This document shows positions 27,701 through 36,742 of a stretch of DNA of 58,039 nucleotides, piece after piece. Origin of the DNA: Planctomycetota bacterium (GTDB lineage: Bacteria; Planctomycetota; SZUA-567; JAKLDR01). A program made the translations under genes and the position numbers. The notes below the pieces were generated by a model. The model saw only the letters and a list, made by a program, of their open reading frames with translations. It did no database searches and had not been told where the DNA came from. Numbering within the stretch: position 1 is the stretch's first letter; each line of letters starts with the position of its first letter. The stretch is taken from the NCBI GenBank assembly GCA_022703445.1, contig JAKLDR010000017.1, positions 1-58,039 of the forward strand, written 5' to 3'.

Positions 27701-28639
27701 CTCGCTACCGTACACGCCTGATAGTCCGGCCAAAGTTGACACAACCCCGGCAGGGGTGATCTTGGACACCGTATGAGCTTCGGTATTGGCCACATAGACA
27801 TTGCCACCAACATCAACAGCCAGACCTCTAGGGCTGCCTACGCCGGCAAGAGTGGTCACGACTCCAGCTGGTGTTATCTTTCGTATCCTACCGTTCCCTG
27901 TATCACCAACATAGACGTTGCCGCCAGCATCTAGAGCTATGCCCTCGGGGCTGAAGAACCGCGCATCGGCGCCTACCCCATCCCCGCTTCCTGACTGCCC
28001 CGCCATGCCCGCCAAAGTCGAGACTTCCCCCGTCGGCGAGATCTTCCTAATAGTATGGTTAAAGGAATCTGCCACGTATATTATGCCGTTCGCGTCAACC
28101 GCAATCCCGAAGGGCCAGTAGAACCGAGCCTGGCCGCCTGTCCCATCAGCGCTCCCAACGATCCCTGATGACCCTGCCACGGTCGTTACTATGCCTGCCG
28201 GGGTAATCTTGCGAATCGTTTGCTTGGACGTATTGGCTACGTATACATTCCCGTTCGGGTCCACAGCCACGCCGCCAGGAAGCCCAAACCGCGCAACATG
28301 GCCCCTGCCATCCGTCTGTAGCCCCTGGTTCGGAGCTAGTCCAGCCAAAGTTGTCACTTCGCCAGCTGGGGATATCTTGCGAACAACGCTGTTGCCGGTA
28401 TCAGCCACATATACGTTGCCAGCCAGATCTACAGCAACACCACTTGGGTCATGGAATCTTGCGACACTTGCGGTACCGTCTACGGCTCCCGGCGATTCCA
28501 CGGGGCCAGCCAGTGTGGTATAGGTTTTGTACTCACCGGCAAGAGCTTCCGGGGCATTGTTGGCAAACAACACCAGACCAGCCAATATGGCCACTGCAAG
28601 GGGGAGCGCCTTCTGAATAGCAGCAACGATCCTCAACAT
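21782..28639 (-). CDS. Giant secreted NHL - Ig/PKD - cadherin-like - RCC1 repeat protein
   Basis: 2285 residues from the ATG at 28639, chosen because AAGGAGAG stands ~10 bases upstream and IQKALPLAVAILAGLVLFA makes a signal peptide; 17 further residues upstream are in frame but lack a ribosome site. Approximate order: twelve NHL repeats (~30-665, type GVAVDxxGNVYVADTGNxxI), a PKD-like domain (~670-760), an InlB-B-like segment (~765-835, GPGGSISPSG), twelve more NHL repeats (~840-1440), a second PKD-like domain (~1460-1560), three to four cadherin/VCBS-like Ig domains (~1565-1925, DxDGD and YSGADSFTFKANDG), and seven RCC1 repeats (~1928-2285, VWGYNNSGQLGLGT). It should therefore form several beta-propellers. 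No sorting signal or anchor is visible. G+C and codon choice in the NHL half are clearly lower than around it. Cell-surface display or adhesion is inferred. Confidence 0.88.
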   Translation of the reverse strand: MLRIVAAIQKALPLAVAILAGLVLFANNAPEALAGEYKTYTTLAGPVESPGAVDGTASVARFHDPSGVAVDLAGNVYVADTGNSVVRKISPAGEVTTLAGLAPNQGLQTDGRGHVARFGLPGGVAVDPNGNVYVANTSKQTIRKITPAGIVTTVAGSSGIVGSADGTGGQARFYWPFGIAVDANGIIYVADSFNHTIRKISPTGEVSTLAGMAGQSGSGDGVGADARFFSPEGIALDAGGNVYVGDTGNGRIRKITPAGVVTTLAGVGSPRGLAVDVGGNVYVANTEAHTVSKITPAGVVSTLAGLSGVYGSEDGAGNAARFLSPKGVALDLNGNVYVADTGNNLIRKITPAGVVSTLAGLAGSVGSADGVGGAARFRVPQGVAVDSSRNVYVADRANYTVRKITPIGEVTTFAGLAQQSGSADGTGSNARFAVPCGVAVDASDNVLVADTGNHTIRRITPAGVVTTLAGLAGNSGDVDGTGTDARFDSPTGLVVGPDGNIYVADSANGKVRKVTPAGVVTTLATAAGVRIAADAAGNLYMTHPSQNVIRKVTSAGDVSVFAGSLGSSGSIDGTGSAAYFNGPSGIAVDSAGAIYVTDAGNHTIRKITAAGEVTTVAGTASLTSSVYTAGNDPGTDGYARFDSPCGIAVDTNGSLYVADQAVHAIRIGAAGIADTASIDQAAGSLGALRQLDAAPQTASSWQWSIIRRPAGSTATLSSSTVRNPTFTPDVADLYRFRLVATDAAGKSSITTVDLTVTGSAIVASAGPGGSISPSGVVWVAQGEGQSFAITPGANYAIAEVLVDGVSVGVVSSYSFANVVDNHTIVACFREKPLAMGRSPLTPDTLAGADHPVRVRDGVAEAARFFWPRGLVVRASGDIYVAQVGCVRKISNSAVVTTLAGFPRSSGASSVDGRGGAASFGELYGAVADSSGNIYASEYEAHVVRRIALDGTVTTFAGSPGVSGSANGAGAAARFLCPQGMAIDSADNIYLADCGNHTIRKITPAGDVSTVAGAAGVAGYVDGAAPDARFKWPRAVAVDGAGNLYVTDSGNAVIRKISTLGAVSTIAGSAGNRGSADGQGGDARFYSPTGIAVDGAGDLYVSDCVNNTVRKITAAGEVTTVAGLAGSSGWRDGVGVNARFCDPAGLALDGSGNLYIAEFTNCTIRKMTPAGTVTTVAGSHASHGSQDGIGRQAQFYYPKGVAVDNTGNLFVADGNNHTIRKVTPAGETSTLAGLAGAWGTADGVGDAARFNSPQGVAVDVDGNVFVADTENNRIRKISAVGVVTTYAGSSPGFFDGPCIDARFDHPTGVTVDNAGNVYVADSNNLKVRKISTEGAVTTLATLWASPKAVAVDNSGNVLVACTHVVFRVTPLGEISALVGETGAVRDGLGDRAGVGNADGIAVDTDGNVYVSDSDAIRHIGATGLVRTVLGNEAQGATAFGSGGETRAGLIGVAADPGGRVYVLQRGPGALLKATPGVAASVTIDQGNATVGEARQLNVVGEETTAWDWTLVRRPTGSSATLSSNSARNPTFTPDVADIFTFRVVASAANGRRSVTTVDLVTTGAHHAPVASNKNLVTDYDTCVIFQLDATDADGDAPNYWLVSWPEHGVLEGRNGSWIYYPEAGYVGTDSFMFRATDGHLNSNVATVSITITAPNHAPQISSFSPANPATVAVGATQAFSVEAWDSDGDALTYAWKIDGENVPVVTDTLSYSPVLADIGSHTLVVTISDGRGGTIAQTWNVTVPNTAPVADAQAVTTAEDVAKVVTLTGSDAEGAVLAFAVVVGPAHGALSGTGATRTYTPSADYNGPDSFTFKVNDGLLDSPTATVSITVTEESDAPVANAQSVSTAVNVAKAITLVATDADGDDLTYAIVAGPAHGTLSGGGASQTYTPVAGYSGADSFTFKANDGAADSNVATVSITVSGASGAVKVWGYNNSGQLGLGTTTTAKSPAAVPGLSGVASLAAGEFHTLAVMADGTVMAWGANKYGQLGDGTLTGRKTPVAIAMPGGLKAVAAAAGQYHSVALLENGTVAVWGYNAHGELGLGTTVTVKVPTINAHAGLAAGVTAVAAGRNHTLALLNGGGVMAWGYNNRGQLGNNSTTTSKVPAAVRDPTGLAPLSGVAAISAGGYHSMALVAGGEVRAWGYNATGQLGDGTVTNRKLPVAVSGLSGVSAVNCGLSHTLALLGDGSARAWGANKYGQLGNNSTVTSKVPVVVSGLAGVSRIASGLNHNLVLLTDGTVKVWGYNSYGQLGLGTTTLSKVPVTVPGLSGGAVPAAGGSQSMVVTVP

Positions 28640-28668
28640 GGAGCACACTCTCCTTCCATGCGTATTTA

Positions 28669-28697
28669 AGTATGCCTCATTTAACCACATCCGTCAA
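28669..28697 (-). promoter_or_regulatory. Predicted sigma70-type promoter of the giant gene
   Basis: On the minus strand TTGACG (28697-28692), a 17-base spacer and CATACT (28674-28669) stand about 30 bases before the ATG at 28639. The surrounding sequence is unusually AT-rich for the window. Confidence 0.6.
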
Positions 28698-28775
28698 GCT
28701 CGCGGCCGGGAAACTTGGCCACGGAATAGTGCCGTGACGCACAAGGAAGTTGGCAGTTTGGCAGGTACCCCAGCT

Positions 28776-29276
28776 CTATTTCCCCGCCGGAACGGTGACC
28801 GCCAGGGGCGCGGCCTCGGCCCGGCCCAGGGTCAGCTCCAGGGCGCAGGGGTCGCCGCGCTTGGCCGCGGCGGACGGGTCGTAGGCGGCCCGCAGGGTGT
28901 ACCGCCCGGGAGGGGCGTCGGGGAAGAGGGAGCGGAGGCTCTGCGTCCAGACCAGGTGCTCCCCGCGGCGGAGGATCCTCGACCGCCCGGGGGGCGCCTG
29001 GAAGGCGGCCGGAAAGCCGCCTGCCGGCGCTCCCTCGCCCTCCAGCACCACTACATAGGGGCTGCCCCGCCCTGGTCCGTCGTGGACGACCAGGTCTATC
29101 CCGCCGACGTTGCGCAGCGCCAGCTCCAGGCCCGAACCGGAGACGCGCGCATCCATGGTCAGCTGCTCGGCCGTGAACCGGCCGCGCCAGTCGTGGAACA
29201 GCGCGTAGTAGGCGGTGCAGGAGCCCAGGGCCATGACCGCCCCGAGCAGCGCCAGCCAGGACAGCCGGCTCTTCAT
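28776..29276 (-). CDS. Putative lipoprotein, unknown function
   Basis: 166 residues. LSWLALLGAVMALGSC is a lipoprotein signal with lipobox LGSC, so the mature protein would start at Cys20 and be membrane-anchored. The remainder is a small beta-rich domain (GSGLELALRNVGGIDLVVHD, then LVWTQSLRSLFPDAPPGRYTLRAAYD), resembling a single Ig-like fold. I recognise no family. It begins 7 bases after the amidohydrolase stop and is the last gene of the purM operon. Confidence 0.72.
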   Translation of the reverse strand: MKSRLSWLALLGAVMALGSCTAYYALFHDWRGRFTAEQLTMDARVSGSGLELALRNVGGIDLVVHDGPGRGSPYVVVLEGEGAPAGGFPAAFQAPPGRSRILRRGEHLVWTQSLRSLFPDAPPGRYTLRAAYDPSAAAKRGDPCALELTLGRAEAAPLAVTVPAGK

Positions 29277-29283
29277 CCCGGGC

Positions 29284-30084
29284 TCAGGCCTTTTCCAGGC
29301 CCAGGATCTTCGCGGCCGTGCCGCCCATGACCGCCTTGCGGTCCGACTCGGGCAGCTTGAGACCCTCGAAGAGCTTCCGGTAGTCGTTCATCACGTCGCC
29401 CATCTTGTCGATGGACACGTCCGTGCCGAAGAGGATCTTCTCCCAGGGGCCCCGGCCGCGGCGGTCGCCGTACTGCTTGTTGCCGGCCCACCACAACAGC
29501 TGCCCGAAGAACTCCGGCGGCTTGGCCTTGAGCGAACTGCCGGTGATGTCGAAGTACAGGTTGAGGTGCCAGCGGCAGAGCATGGCCGCCTCCTCGTACC
29601 AGGGGTTGCCCAGGTGCGCGCCCCAGACCACCAGGTTCCGGAAGCGGCGGCAGACGGCGTCCAGGAAGATGGGCCGCATCCGGGCGGAGTCGACGTCCTG
29701 CAGGCGGTTGTAGTCCGAGACGGCCACCACCCCCAGATGGAAGAGCATGACCTTGCCGAGCTGCTCGGCGGCCTCGTAGATCGGCCAGAGGCACTTGTCG
29801 TTGTAGGCCACCTTGGGGTAGATGCACTTGAAGCCCCGGAAGCCGTCCTCGTGCAGGCGCATGACGTCGTTGACGGTGTGGGTGCCTAGCTCGAGGTACG
29901 CGAAGGGGATGATCCGGTCGGGGTGCTTCTCCGCCGCCCTGAGGACGTCGTCGTAGCTGGGGCGCTCGCAGACCGAGTCGTTGAAGACCACCAGCTTGTC
30001 GATGCCCAGCCGGACGGCCTCCTCCACCAGCCGGTCGCCGCCGCGGTCCTGGGGGTTGAGATGGACGTGAGTGTCGATGATCAA
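29284..30084 (-). CDS. Amidohydrolase-2 family metal-dependent hydrolase
   Basis: 266 residues from a TTG start at 30084, chosen because AGGAGG lies 7 bases upstream and the protein then begins directly with IIDTHVHLN, as members of this family do. H6 and H8 form the HxH metal site; later candidates are the His in MLFHLG and the Asp in LFGTDVSIDKMGD. The TIM-barrel amidohydrolase fold (amidohydrolase 2/PF04909 type) acts on C-N or C-C bonds of small carbonyl compounds; the substrate is unknown. A much longer open frame continues upstream through the kinase gene in another reading frame and is a high-GC artefact. A stem-loop (GAGCGGCG with CGCCGCTC, ~30120-30138) lies between kinase and this gene. 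Confidence 0.85.
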   Translation of the reverse strand: MIIDTHVHLNPQDRGGDRLVEEAVRLGIDKLVVFNDSVCERPSYDDVLRAAEKHPDRIIPFAYLELGTHTVNDVMRLHEDGFRGFKCIYPKVAYNDKCLWPIYEAAEQLGKVMLFHLGVVAVSDYNRLQDVDSARMRPIFLDAVCRRFRNLVVWGAHLGNPWYEEAAMLCRWHLNLYFDITGSSLKAKPPEFFGQLLWWAGNKQYGDRRGRGPWEKILFGTDVSIDKMGDVMNDYRKLFEGLKLPESDRKAVMGGTAAKILGLEKA

Positions 30085-30158
30085 GGGTGGCCTCCTGTGT
30101 CGTGCGGCCGGCGGCCGGCCCGAGCGGCGGTCGCCGCTCCGGCTGGCCGTCCGGCGGG

Positions 30159-32630
30159 TCAGCGGTCGCCCAGGGCCTTGATGACCCGGGGATCGGACGG
30201 GCGGATCAGTTTTGCCTGCTCGTAGGCCTTGCGGGCGGCGTCCGCCTTGCCGTCCTTGAGGCAGCGGTCGGCCTCGTCCATCCAGTAGCAGAACTGCCGG
30301 TCGCGGTCCAGTTCGGCCGCCTCCTGCTTCAGACCGGCGTCGGTGGAGAACCGCGCAGCGGCCATGTATTTGCCCATGGCGGCGAACCAGTTGCCCTTCT
30401 CCTCGTCGATCCGCGCCAGGGCGACGCCCTCGCTGGAACGGTACTCCAGGAGCTTGTGCTCCAGGCCGGAGAGCATGCTGGGGTCGCTGTCGCCCAGCTG
30501 CCGGTATCCGTCCACGGCCAGCCCCATCTCCCGGACCGCGTCGGAGAAGAGCCCGGCCTTGAAGGCCTCCTCGGCCAGCTTGCGGTGCTCGCGGAAGTTG
30601 GCCTTGGCTACGATGTCCGCCGCCTCGGCCTTCAGCACCGGCAGCCAGACCCGGTTGGCCTTGGCGCGGGCCTCGGTGAAGTTCCCGGCGTCCAGGGCCG
30701 CACGGGCGCCGCCCAGGGCGCTCCAGTTGCGCCAGCCCACGAAGAACACGACCCCGGCCACCAGCCCGACGAGCACCAGCAGCAGCCGCCGGGCGCGCTT
30801 GAGGGAGAGCGACTTGCGTGCCGAGGTCAGCCCCTCGCGAGCCACGCGGTTCTTGGGGATGATGCCGGTGAGCTCCTGCCAGGCCCGGGCGCTGGCCGCC
30901 AGGTCGCCCTTGGCCTTGGCCATCTGGGCGGCCTTGCGCAGCTCGTTGACGCGGTCGCGCTTGACGACGGCCTCGGCCAGCGCCTGTCTGGCCTCCTCGT
31001 GGTCCGGCTCGATCTTGAGCAGGGCCTCGTAGTGGTTGACGGCCTTGTCGAAGTCCTCGTCGGCGTAGGCCTCGGTGGCGGCCGACAGCCTGGCCTCCAC
31101 GATCAGCCGGCGGGCCTGGGCATGGGTCGGCTCGGCGGCCAGGACCTTCTCCCAGACCAGCACCGCCTGGCTGTAATCCCGGTTCTGGCGGTGGCCGTAG
31201 CCCTCCTTGAGCAGGAACTCGATGCGCTGACGGGTGCGCTCGACGTTCTTCAGGCCCTGCTTGGCCCGCTCGCTGGCCTGGTCGAGGGTCAGGGCCTTCT
31301 GGAAGAGGACCCCGGCCTCCTCGATCCGCCCGCCGGAGACCGCGGCTTCGGCCTGCTCGGCCAGCTTCAGCGCCGGGACCACCGCCTTCTCGAGGTGCTC
31401 GATCTGCTTGATCAGGGCCTCGTCGCGGACGTCCTCCTCCAGCGCCTTCCAGCGCTTGAGGGCCTCCTCGTAGTGCCCGGAGGAGATCAGGGTGCGCAGC
31501 TCGGTGCCGGCCATGCGCTTGTCGGAGGCGCGCTTCTCGATGTCGCGCAGCGCCGTGCGGGCCTCGGCGTCGTCGGGCGAGACCTCCAGCAGCCGGCGCA
31601 GCTCGCGGGCGGCCTGGGCGTACTTGCCCTGCGTCGACAGGTCCCTGGCCGCCTTCTTGCAGCGCGCCGCGGTGTCCATGATCTGCTGCCGGGACTGCGG
31701 GGCGGCGAAGATCCGTGAGTCCGCCCCCGGAACCGTGAACCCGGACCCCGCCGGGGACGGCTCGGGCAGGCCCACCGGCATGGTCCGGCTGGGGTCGGGC
31801 GCGCCGGACGGCGTCCGGAGCAGGCCCTCGAGGGCCAGCGCCACTTCCGTCATGGACTGGAAGCGCTCGGCGCGATCCTTGGCCATCATCCGGACCACCA
31901 CGTCGGACAGGGACGCCGGCAGGGTGGGCACGATCTGGCCCGGCGGAACCAGCGGGACGTGCTTGTGCCGGTACATCATGCTCATGGCCGTCTCGGCCTC
32001 GAAGGGCAGCCGGCCGGTCAGGCAGCGGTAGAGCGTCCCGCCCAGCGAGTAGATGTCGGTGCGGCTGTCGAGGTCGCGCCCGTCGCACTGCTCCGGAGAC
32101 ATATACGCCGGGGTGCCCATGACCGCCTGGGTCTCGGTCATGGCGCTGTCCAGCTCTTTGGCCAGGCCGAAGTCGGAGACCTTCACCACCCGCTTGGCGG
32201 TGAGCATGATGTTGTCCGGCTTGACGTCGCGGTGGATGATGTTGGCCGCGGCGGCGCACTCCAGGCCGCGGGCCGCCTGGCGGATGAGCTCGGCCGCGTC
32301 CCAGGGGTCGAGCAGCCCCTGCTTCTCGAGCAGCTCGGCCAGGCTGCCGCCCTCGACCAGCTCCATGATCATGAAGTGCCGGCCGTCCTGGTTGCTGACG
32401 TCGTAGACCGCCAGGATGTTGGGGTGGTTGACCTTGGCGATGGCCCGGGCCTCGCGCTGGAAGCGCTCGACGAAGGATGGGTTGTGGGCCAGGTGTTCGG
32501 CCAGGATCTTCACGGCCACGATGCGGTCGAGCGAGACCTGCCGCGCGCGGTAGATCACGCCCATGCCGCCCTGCCCGATCTCCTCGATGAGCTCGCAGCC
32601 GCCCAGCTTCATCCCGGCCAAGCCCGCCAT
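30159..32630 (-). CDS. Membrane Ser/Thr protein kinase with helical-repeat region
   Basis: 823 residues. The kinase domain spans ~10-275 with all key motifs: GQGGMG loop (19-24), Lys41 in VAVKIL, HRDVKPDN (133-140), DFG (153-155) and GTPAYMSPE (172-180). It is the bacterial PknB/Hanks type. After a Pro-rich linker, ~330-600 carries TPR-like helical repeats (RIEEAGVLFQKALTLDQASE, NHYEALLKIEPDHEEARQAL). A single membrane helix at ~613-630 (LLLVLVGLVAGVVFFVGW) is followed by ~190 more residues of helical repeats on the far side. It starts 3 bases after rpiB and the Sua5-phosphatase fusion is one gene further upstream, so kinase and phosphatase are co-expressed. Targets are not known. Confidence 0.93.
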   Translation of the reverse strand: MAGLAGMKLGGCELIEEIGQGGMGVIYRARQVSLDRIVAVKILAEHLAHNPSFVERFQREARAIAKVNHPNILAVYDVSNQDGRHFMIMELVEGGSLAELLEKQGLLDPWDAAELIRQAARGLECAAAANIIHRDVKPDNIMLTAKRVVKVSDFGLAKELDSAMTETQAVMGTPAYMSPEQCDGRDLDSRTDIYSLGGTLYRCLTGRLPFEAETAMSMMYRHKHVPLVPPGQIVPTLPASLSDVVVRMMAKDRAERFQSMTEVALALEGLLRTPSGAPDPSRTMPVGLPEPSPAGSGFTVPGADSRIFAAPQSRQQIMDTAARCKKAARDLSTQGKYAQAARELRRLLEVSPDDAEARTALRDIEKRASDKRMAGTELRTLISSGHYEEALKRWKALEEDVRDEALIKQIEHLEKAVVPALKLAEQAEAAVSGGRIEEAGVLFQKALTLDQASERAKQGLKNVERTRQRIEFLLKEGYGHRQNRDYSQAVLVWEKVLAAEPTHAQARRLIVEARLSAATEAYADEDFDKAVNHYEALLKIEPDHEEARQALAEAVVKRDRVNELRKAAQMAKAKGDLAASARAWQELTGIIPKNRVAREGLTSARKSLSLKRARRLLLVLVGLVAGVVFFVGWRNWSALGGARAALDAGNFTEARAKANRVWLPVLKAEAADIVAKANFREHRKLAEEAFKAGLFSDAVREMGLAVDGYRQLGDSDPSMLSGLEHKLLEYRSSEGVALARIDEEKGNWFAAMGKYMAAARFSTDAGLKQEAAELDRDRQFCYWMDEADRCLKDGKADAARKAYEQAKLIRPSDPRVIKALGDR

Positions 32631-32633
32631 GCC

Positions 32634-33089
32634 CTATTCCCCCTTGCCGCCACAGGGACCGACCGAATCGATCTTCCTGACCCGGCGCAGGTGGCGGTCG
32701 CCGTCGAAGGGCGTCTCCAGCCACAGGCCCAGCAGGCGCCGCGCCTCGGCCGGAGCCAGCACCCGGGCGCCGAGGCAGATCACGTTGGCATTGTTGTGCT
32801 GCCGGGTGATGCGCGCGCTCATCTCGTCGTAGACCAGGGCGGCGCGGACCGCCGGGAAACGGTTGGCGGTCATGCACATGCCCTGACCGGTGCCGCAGAC
32901 CAGCACGCCCCGCTCGGCCCGGCCGTCGGCGACCATGCCGGCCACCGCCGCACCGAACTCGGGATAGTCGCAGGAGGCCGCCCCGGCCGTCCCGCAATCG
33001 GTCACCTCGGCGCCCCTGGCGCGGAGTTCCTCGATGAGCGCGGCCTTCAGTTCGAAGCCGGCGTGGTCGGAGCCGACGGCGATCCTCAT
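32634..33089 (-). CDS. rpiB: Ribose-5-phosphate isomerase B
   Basis: 151 residues, the usual length for RpiB. It interconverts ribose 5-phosphate and ribulose 5-phosphate in the pentose phosphate pathway. Visible signature residues: SDHAGFELK at the N-terminus, catalytic Cys65 in VLVCGTGQG, and RQHNNANVICLGARV with the paired substrate-binding region. The ATG overlaps the upstream stop as ATGA (33089-33086), indicating translational coupling. It fits with the preceding purine genes, which consume PRPP made from ribose 5-phosphate. A LacAB/RpiB sugar-phosphate isomerase of other specificity is possible but the Cys-type active site favours RpiB. Confidence 0.93.
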   Translation of the reverse strand: MRIAVGSDHAGFELKAALIEELRARGAEVTDCGTAGAASCDYPEFGAAVAGMVADGRAERGVLVCGTGQGMCMTANRFPAVRAALVYDEMSARITRQHNNANVICLGARVLAPAEARRLLGLWLETPFDGDRHLRRVRKIDSVGPCGGKGE

Positions 33090-34143
33090 GTGTGCTGAGC
33101 CACCCTTTCCACCAGAACCGCGATCCGGTCGCGGCAGTCGCGGTAGGCGGCGATGTCCGACCCGGCCGGGTCGAGCAGGTCGCCGGAGGGATCCAGCAGC
33201 TCGGTCCGCTCGGCAGCCTCGGGAACCATCTCGAGGATGCTGGTGCGCTGCCGCTCGGTCATGGTGTAGATGCGGTCGGCGGCGGCGATCAGCCCGACGG
33301 ACAGCGGCCGGCTGCGGTGGGCGGAGATGTCCACGCCCGCCTCGGCCATGACTTCCAGGGCCAGCGGGTTGACCTCGCCCTCGCGGATCAGCCCGGTCCC
33401 GGCCGAGAGCACGTGGTAGATGCGGCCGCGCGTGCCGGCCAGGCGGTTTCCGCCGCGCACGGCCAGGATCTTCTTGAGGAAGCCCTCGGCCATGGGGCTG
33501 CGGCAGGAGTTGCCCGAGCAGACGAAGAGGATGGTGTAGCGCGAGGCCTCGCTGAGCTCGGCCTGGGTGATCGGTCCGTCGCGGAGCACCTCGACGCCGG
33601 AGTCGCGGGCCAGCGCGACGGTGGACGCCTGCCCATGCTTGACCGGCCCGCCGTCGAGCAGCACGTCGATCTTCCCGCCCAGGGAGCGCAGGACGGACTC
33701 GGCGTCGAGCGGTGGCTCGGCCCCCGCCGGGTTGGCGCTGGGCACGGCCACCGGGCACTCCGCCCAGGCCACCAGCGCGCGCGCCACCGGATGGTCCGGC
33801 AGGCGCAGGCCGACCGTCCCGCCCGAGGGCAGGGGCACCACGATGGTCAGCGGCCCCGGCCAGAAGAGCCGGGTCAGCTTGCAGACCAGCGGGGAGACGT
33901 CGCACTTGACGTAGCGCTCGATGTGGCCGTGGTCCGGGATCATGATGGCGAAGGGCTTGCCCGGCTCCCGCTGCTTGACATCGGAGAGCCGGCGCATGGC
34001 CGCCGGGTCGTCGGCGTTGGTGCCCAGGCCGTAGACCGTCTCGGTGGGGAAGGCCACCAGCCGGCCCTCGCGGACCGCGCGGGCGGCGCTGCGGATCTTG
34101 GCGTCGTCGCCGTGCGAGCCGTCGAGCCGGAGGATCCTGGTCT

Positions 34144-34147
<4 letters not shown>
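33086..34147 (-). CDS. Fusion: Sua5/YrdC threonylcarbamoyl-AMP synthase + low-molecular-weight protein-tyrosine phosphatase
   Basis: 353 residues in two domains. Residues ~15-200 are Sua5/YrdC/YwlC (VAFPTETVYGLGTNA, PGKPFAIMI, FWPGPLTIVVP, VPSANPAG), the enzyme that makes threonylcarbamoyl-AMP for tRNA t6A. Residues ~204-353 are a low-molecular-weight tyrosine phosphatase/arsenate-reductase fold: the C(X)5R loop is CSGNSCR at 210-216 and a DP motif lies at ~328. Both domains appear intact. The start overlaps the purD stop by four bases (ATGA) and its stop overlaps the rpiB start. The phosphatase half lies two genes before a Ser/Thr kinase. A tyrosine or arsenate substrate cannot be told apart from sequence alone. 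Confidence 0.92.
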
Positions 34148-35454
<1,307 letters not shown>

Positions 35455-35472
35455 GCGATCTCCCGCGGGCTG

Positions 35473-36558
35473 CTAGGCGAACTCGAAGTCCGGAGCGCCG
35501 GACGGGCGCTCCACGACCTCGCCGATGGGCCAGGTCGGCACCCCCAGCCGCCGCAGGCGGCGGGCGATCGCCCGACTGAAGTACTCCGGGCAGATCAGGC
35601 ACATGCCGATCCCCATGTTGAAGGTGCTGTACATCTCCTCCTCGGCCACGCCGCCGATGCGCTGTATGGCGGTGAAGACCGGCGGAACCGGCCAGGAGCC
35701 CTTCTTGACGCGGGCGGCGGTCCCGGCGGGCAGCACCCTGGGGAGGTTGCCGGGCAGGCCCGAGCCGGTGATGTGCGCCAGGGCCCGGACCACCTTCTTG
35801 ACGCGGTACTCGGTGAAGAGCTTGAGGAGCGGCTCCACGTAGATGCGCGTGGGGGTGAGCAGTTCCTCGCCGAGGGTCTTCCCGAACTCGGGGACATCCT
35901 CGTCTAGCTTCCAGCCGGACAGCTCGATGAGCACCTTGCGGGCCAGGCTGTAGCCGTTGGAGTGGAGCCCCGTCGAGGCCATCCCCAGGACGACGTCGCC
36001 GGGCTCCACGTGCGAGCCGTCGATGATCTTGTGCTTCTCGACCACCCCGACCGCGAAGCCGGCCAGGTCGTACTCGCCGTCGGCGTAGAAGCCGGGCAGC
36101 TCGGCGGTCTCGCCGCCGATCAGCGCCGAGCGCGACTGCTTGCAGCCGGCGGCTATGCCCTTGACCACCTGCTCGCCGACGCCCGGGTCGAGCCGGCCGG
36201 TGGCGAAGTAGTCCAGGAAGAACAGCGGCGTGGCGCCGGTGGTGATCATGTCGTTGACCGACATGGCCACCAGGTCGATGCCCACGGTGTCGTGGACACC
36301 GGTCAGGAAGGCGACCTTGAGCTTGGTGCCCACCCCGTCGGTCGAGGAGACCAGCACGGGGTTGCGCATCTTCCTGGCGAGCAGGCCCATCTGGCCGTCG
36401 AGCTGGAAGAGCGCGGCGAAGCCGCCCACGCCGCCGATCACCTGCGGACCATAGGTCGACTGACAGAGCTTCTGGATCCGGTCGACCATCTGATCGCCGG
36501 CCTCGATGTCCACACCTGCGTCGCGGTAGGTGAGGCCCTTCTTCCTGGCGGTAGACAA
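35473..36558 (-). CDS. purM: Phosphoribosylformylglycinamidine cyclo-ligase (AIR synthetase)
   Basis: 361 residues from a TTG start; typical PurM length is ~345. The TTG is chosen because it puts the conserved TYRDAGVDI 10 residues from the N-terminus, as in known PurM proteins, and a GGGGGGCGAG stretch stands upstream; the ORF extension beyond has no PurM similarity. Signature segments: SSTDGVGTKLKVAF, AMSVNDMITTGATPLFFLDY, LIGGETAELPGFY, GMASTGLHSNGYSLAR, ITGSGLPGNLPRVLP. It catalyses the ATP-dependent ring closure of FGAM to AIR. It is the first gene of the minus-strand operon that runs to 28776. Confidence 0.96.
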   Translation of the reverse strand: MSTARKKGLTYRDAGVDIEAGDQMVDRIQKLCQSTYGPQVIGGVGGFAALFQLDGQMGLLARKMRNPVLVSSTDGVGTKLKVAFLTGVHDTVGIDLVAMSVNDMITTGATPLFFLDYFATGRLDPGVGEQVVKGIAAGCKQSRSALIGGETAELPGFYADGEYDLAGFAVGVVEKHKIIDGSHVEPGDVVLGMASTGLHSNGYSLARKVLIELSGWKLDEDVPEFGKTLGEELLTPTRIYVEPLLKLFTEYRVKKVVRALAHITGSGLPGNLPRVLPAGTAARVKKGSWPVPPVFTAIQRIGGVAEEEMYSTFNMGIGMCLICPEYFSRAIARRLRRLGVPTWPIGEVVERPSGAPDFEFA

Positions 36559-36598
36559 GCTCGCCCCCCGGTAGTCTCCCCTCGGCCCCCCGTGTAAA

Positions 36599-36626
36599 AT
36601 ACTAGTGAAGAGCCACGCCCAGTCAA
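36599..36626 (-). promoter_or_regulatory. Predicted promoter of the purM operon
   Basis: Minus strand TTGACT (36626-36621), 16-base spacer, TAGTAT (36604-36599), about 40 bases before the TTG start of purM. It is an AT-rich island in a GC-rich divergent intergenic region. Confidence 0.6.
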
Positions 36627-36687
36627 GCCGAGAATAGCAGCGCCCGGCGGCCCCCGCCTCCGGACTGCCGCCGGAGCATTCCCGGCG

Positions 36688-36716
36688 TTGCGGCCGCGCG
36701 GCGCCGTGCCTAGAAT
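36688..36716 (+). promoter_or_regulatory. Predicted promoter of tldD-tldE
   Basis: TTGCGG (36688-36693), 17-base spacer, TAGAAT (36711-36716), followed by GGAGG at 36731 and the tldD ATG at 36743. It gives a short leader of about 20 bases. Confidence 0.55.
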
Positions 36717-36742
36717 GCGGACTGGCGAACGGAGGCGATGCC

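Noticed and set aside
24000..28600. Regularly spaced repeats resembling a CRISPR array
   Set aside because: They are ~120-170 bp coding repeats that translate into NHL units; no short identical repeats with unique spacers.
29284..32997. A 1237-codon minus-strand frame covering the kinase and amidohydrolase
   Set aside because: Only its last 266 residues resemble a protein. The rest is an Arg/Gly/Pro-rich alternate frame of the kinase and rpiB genes.
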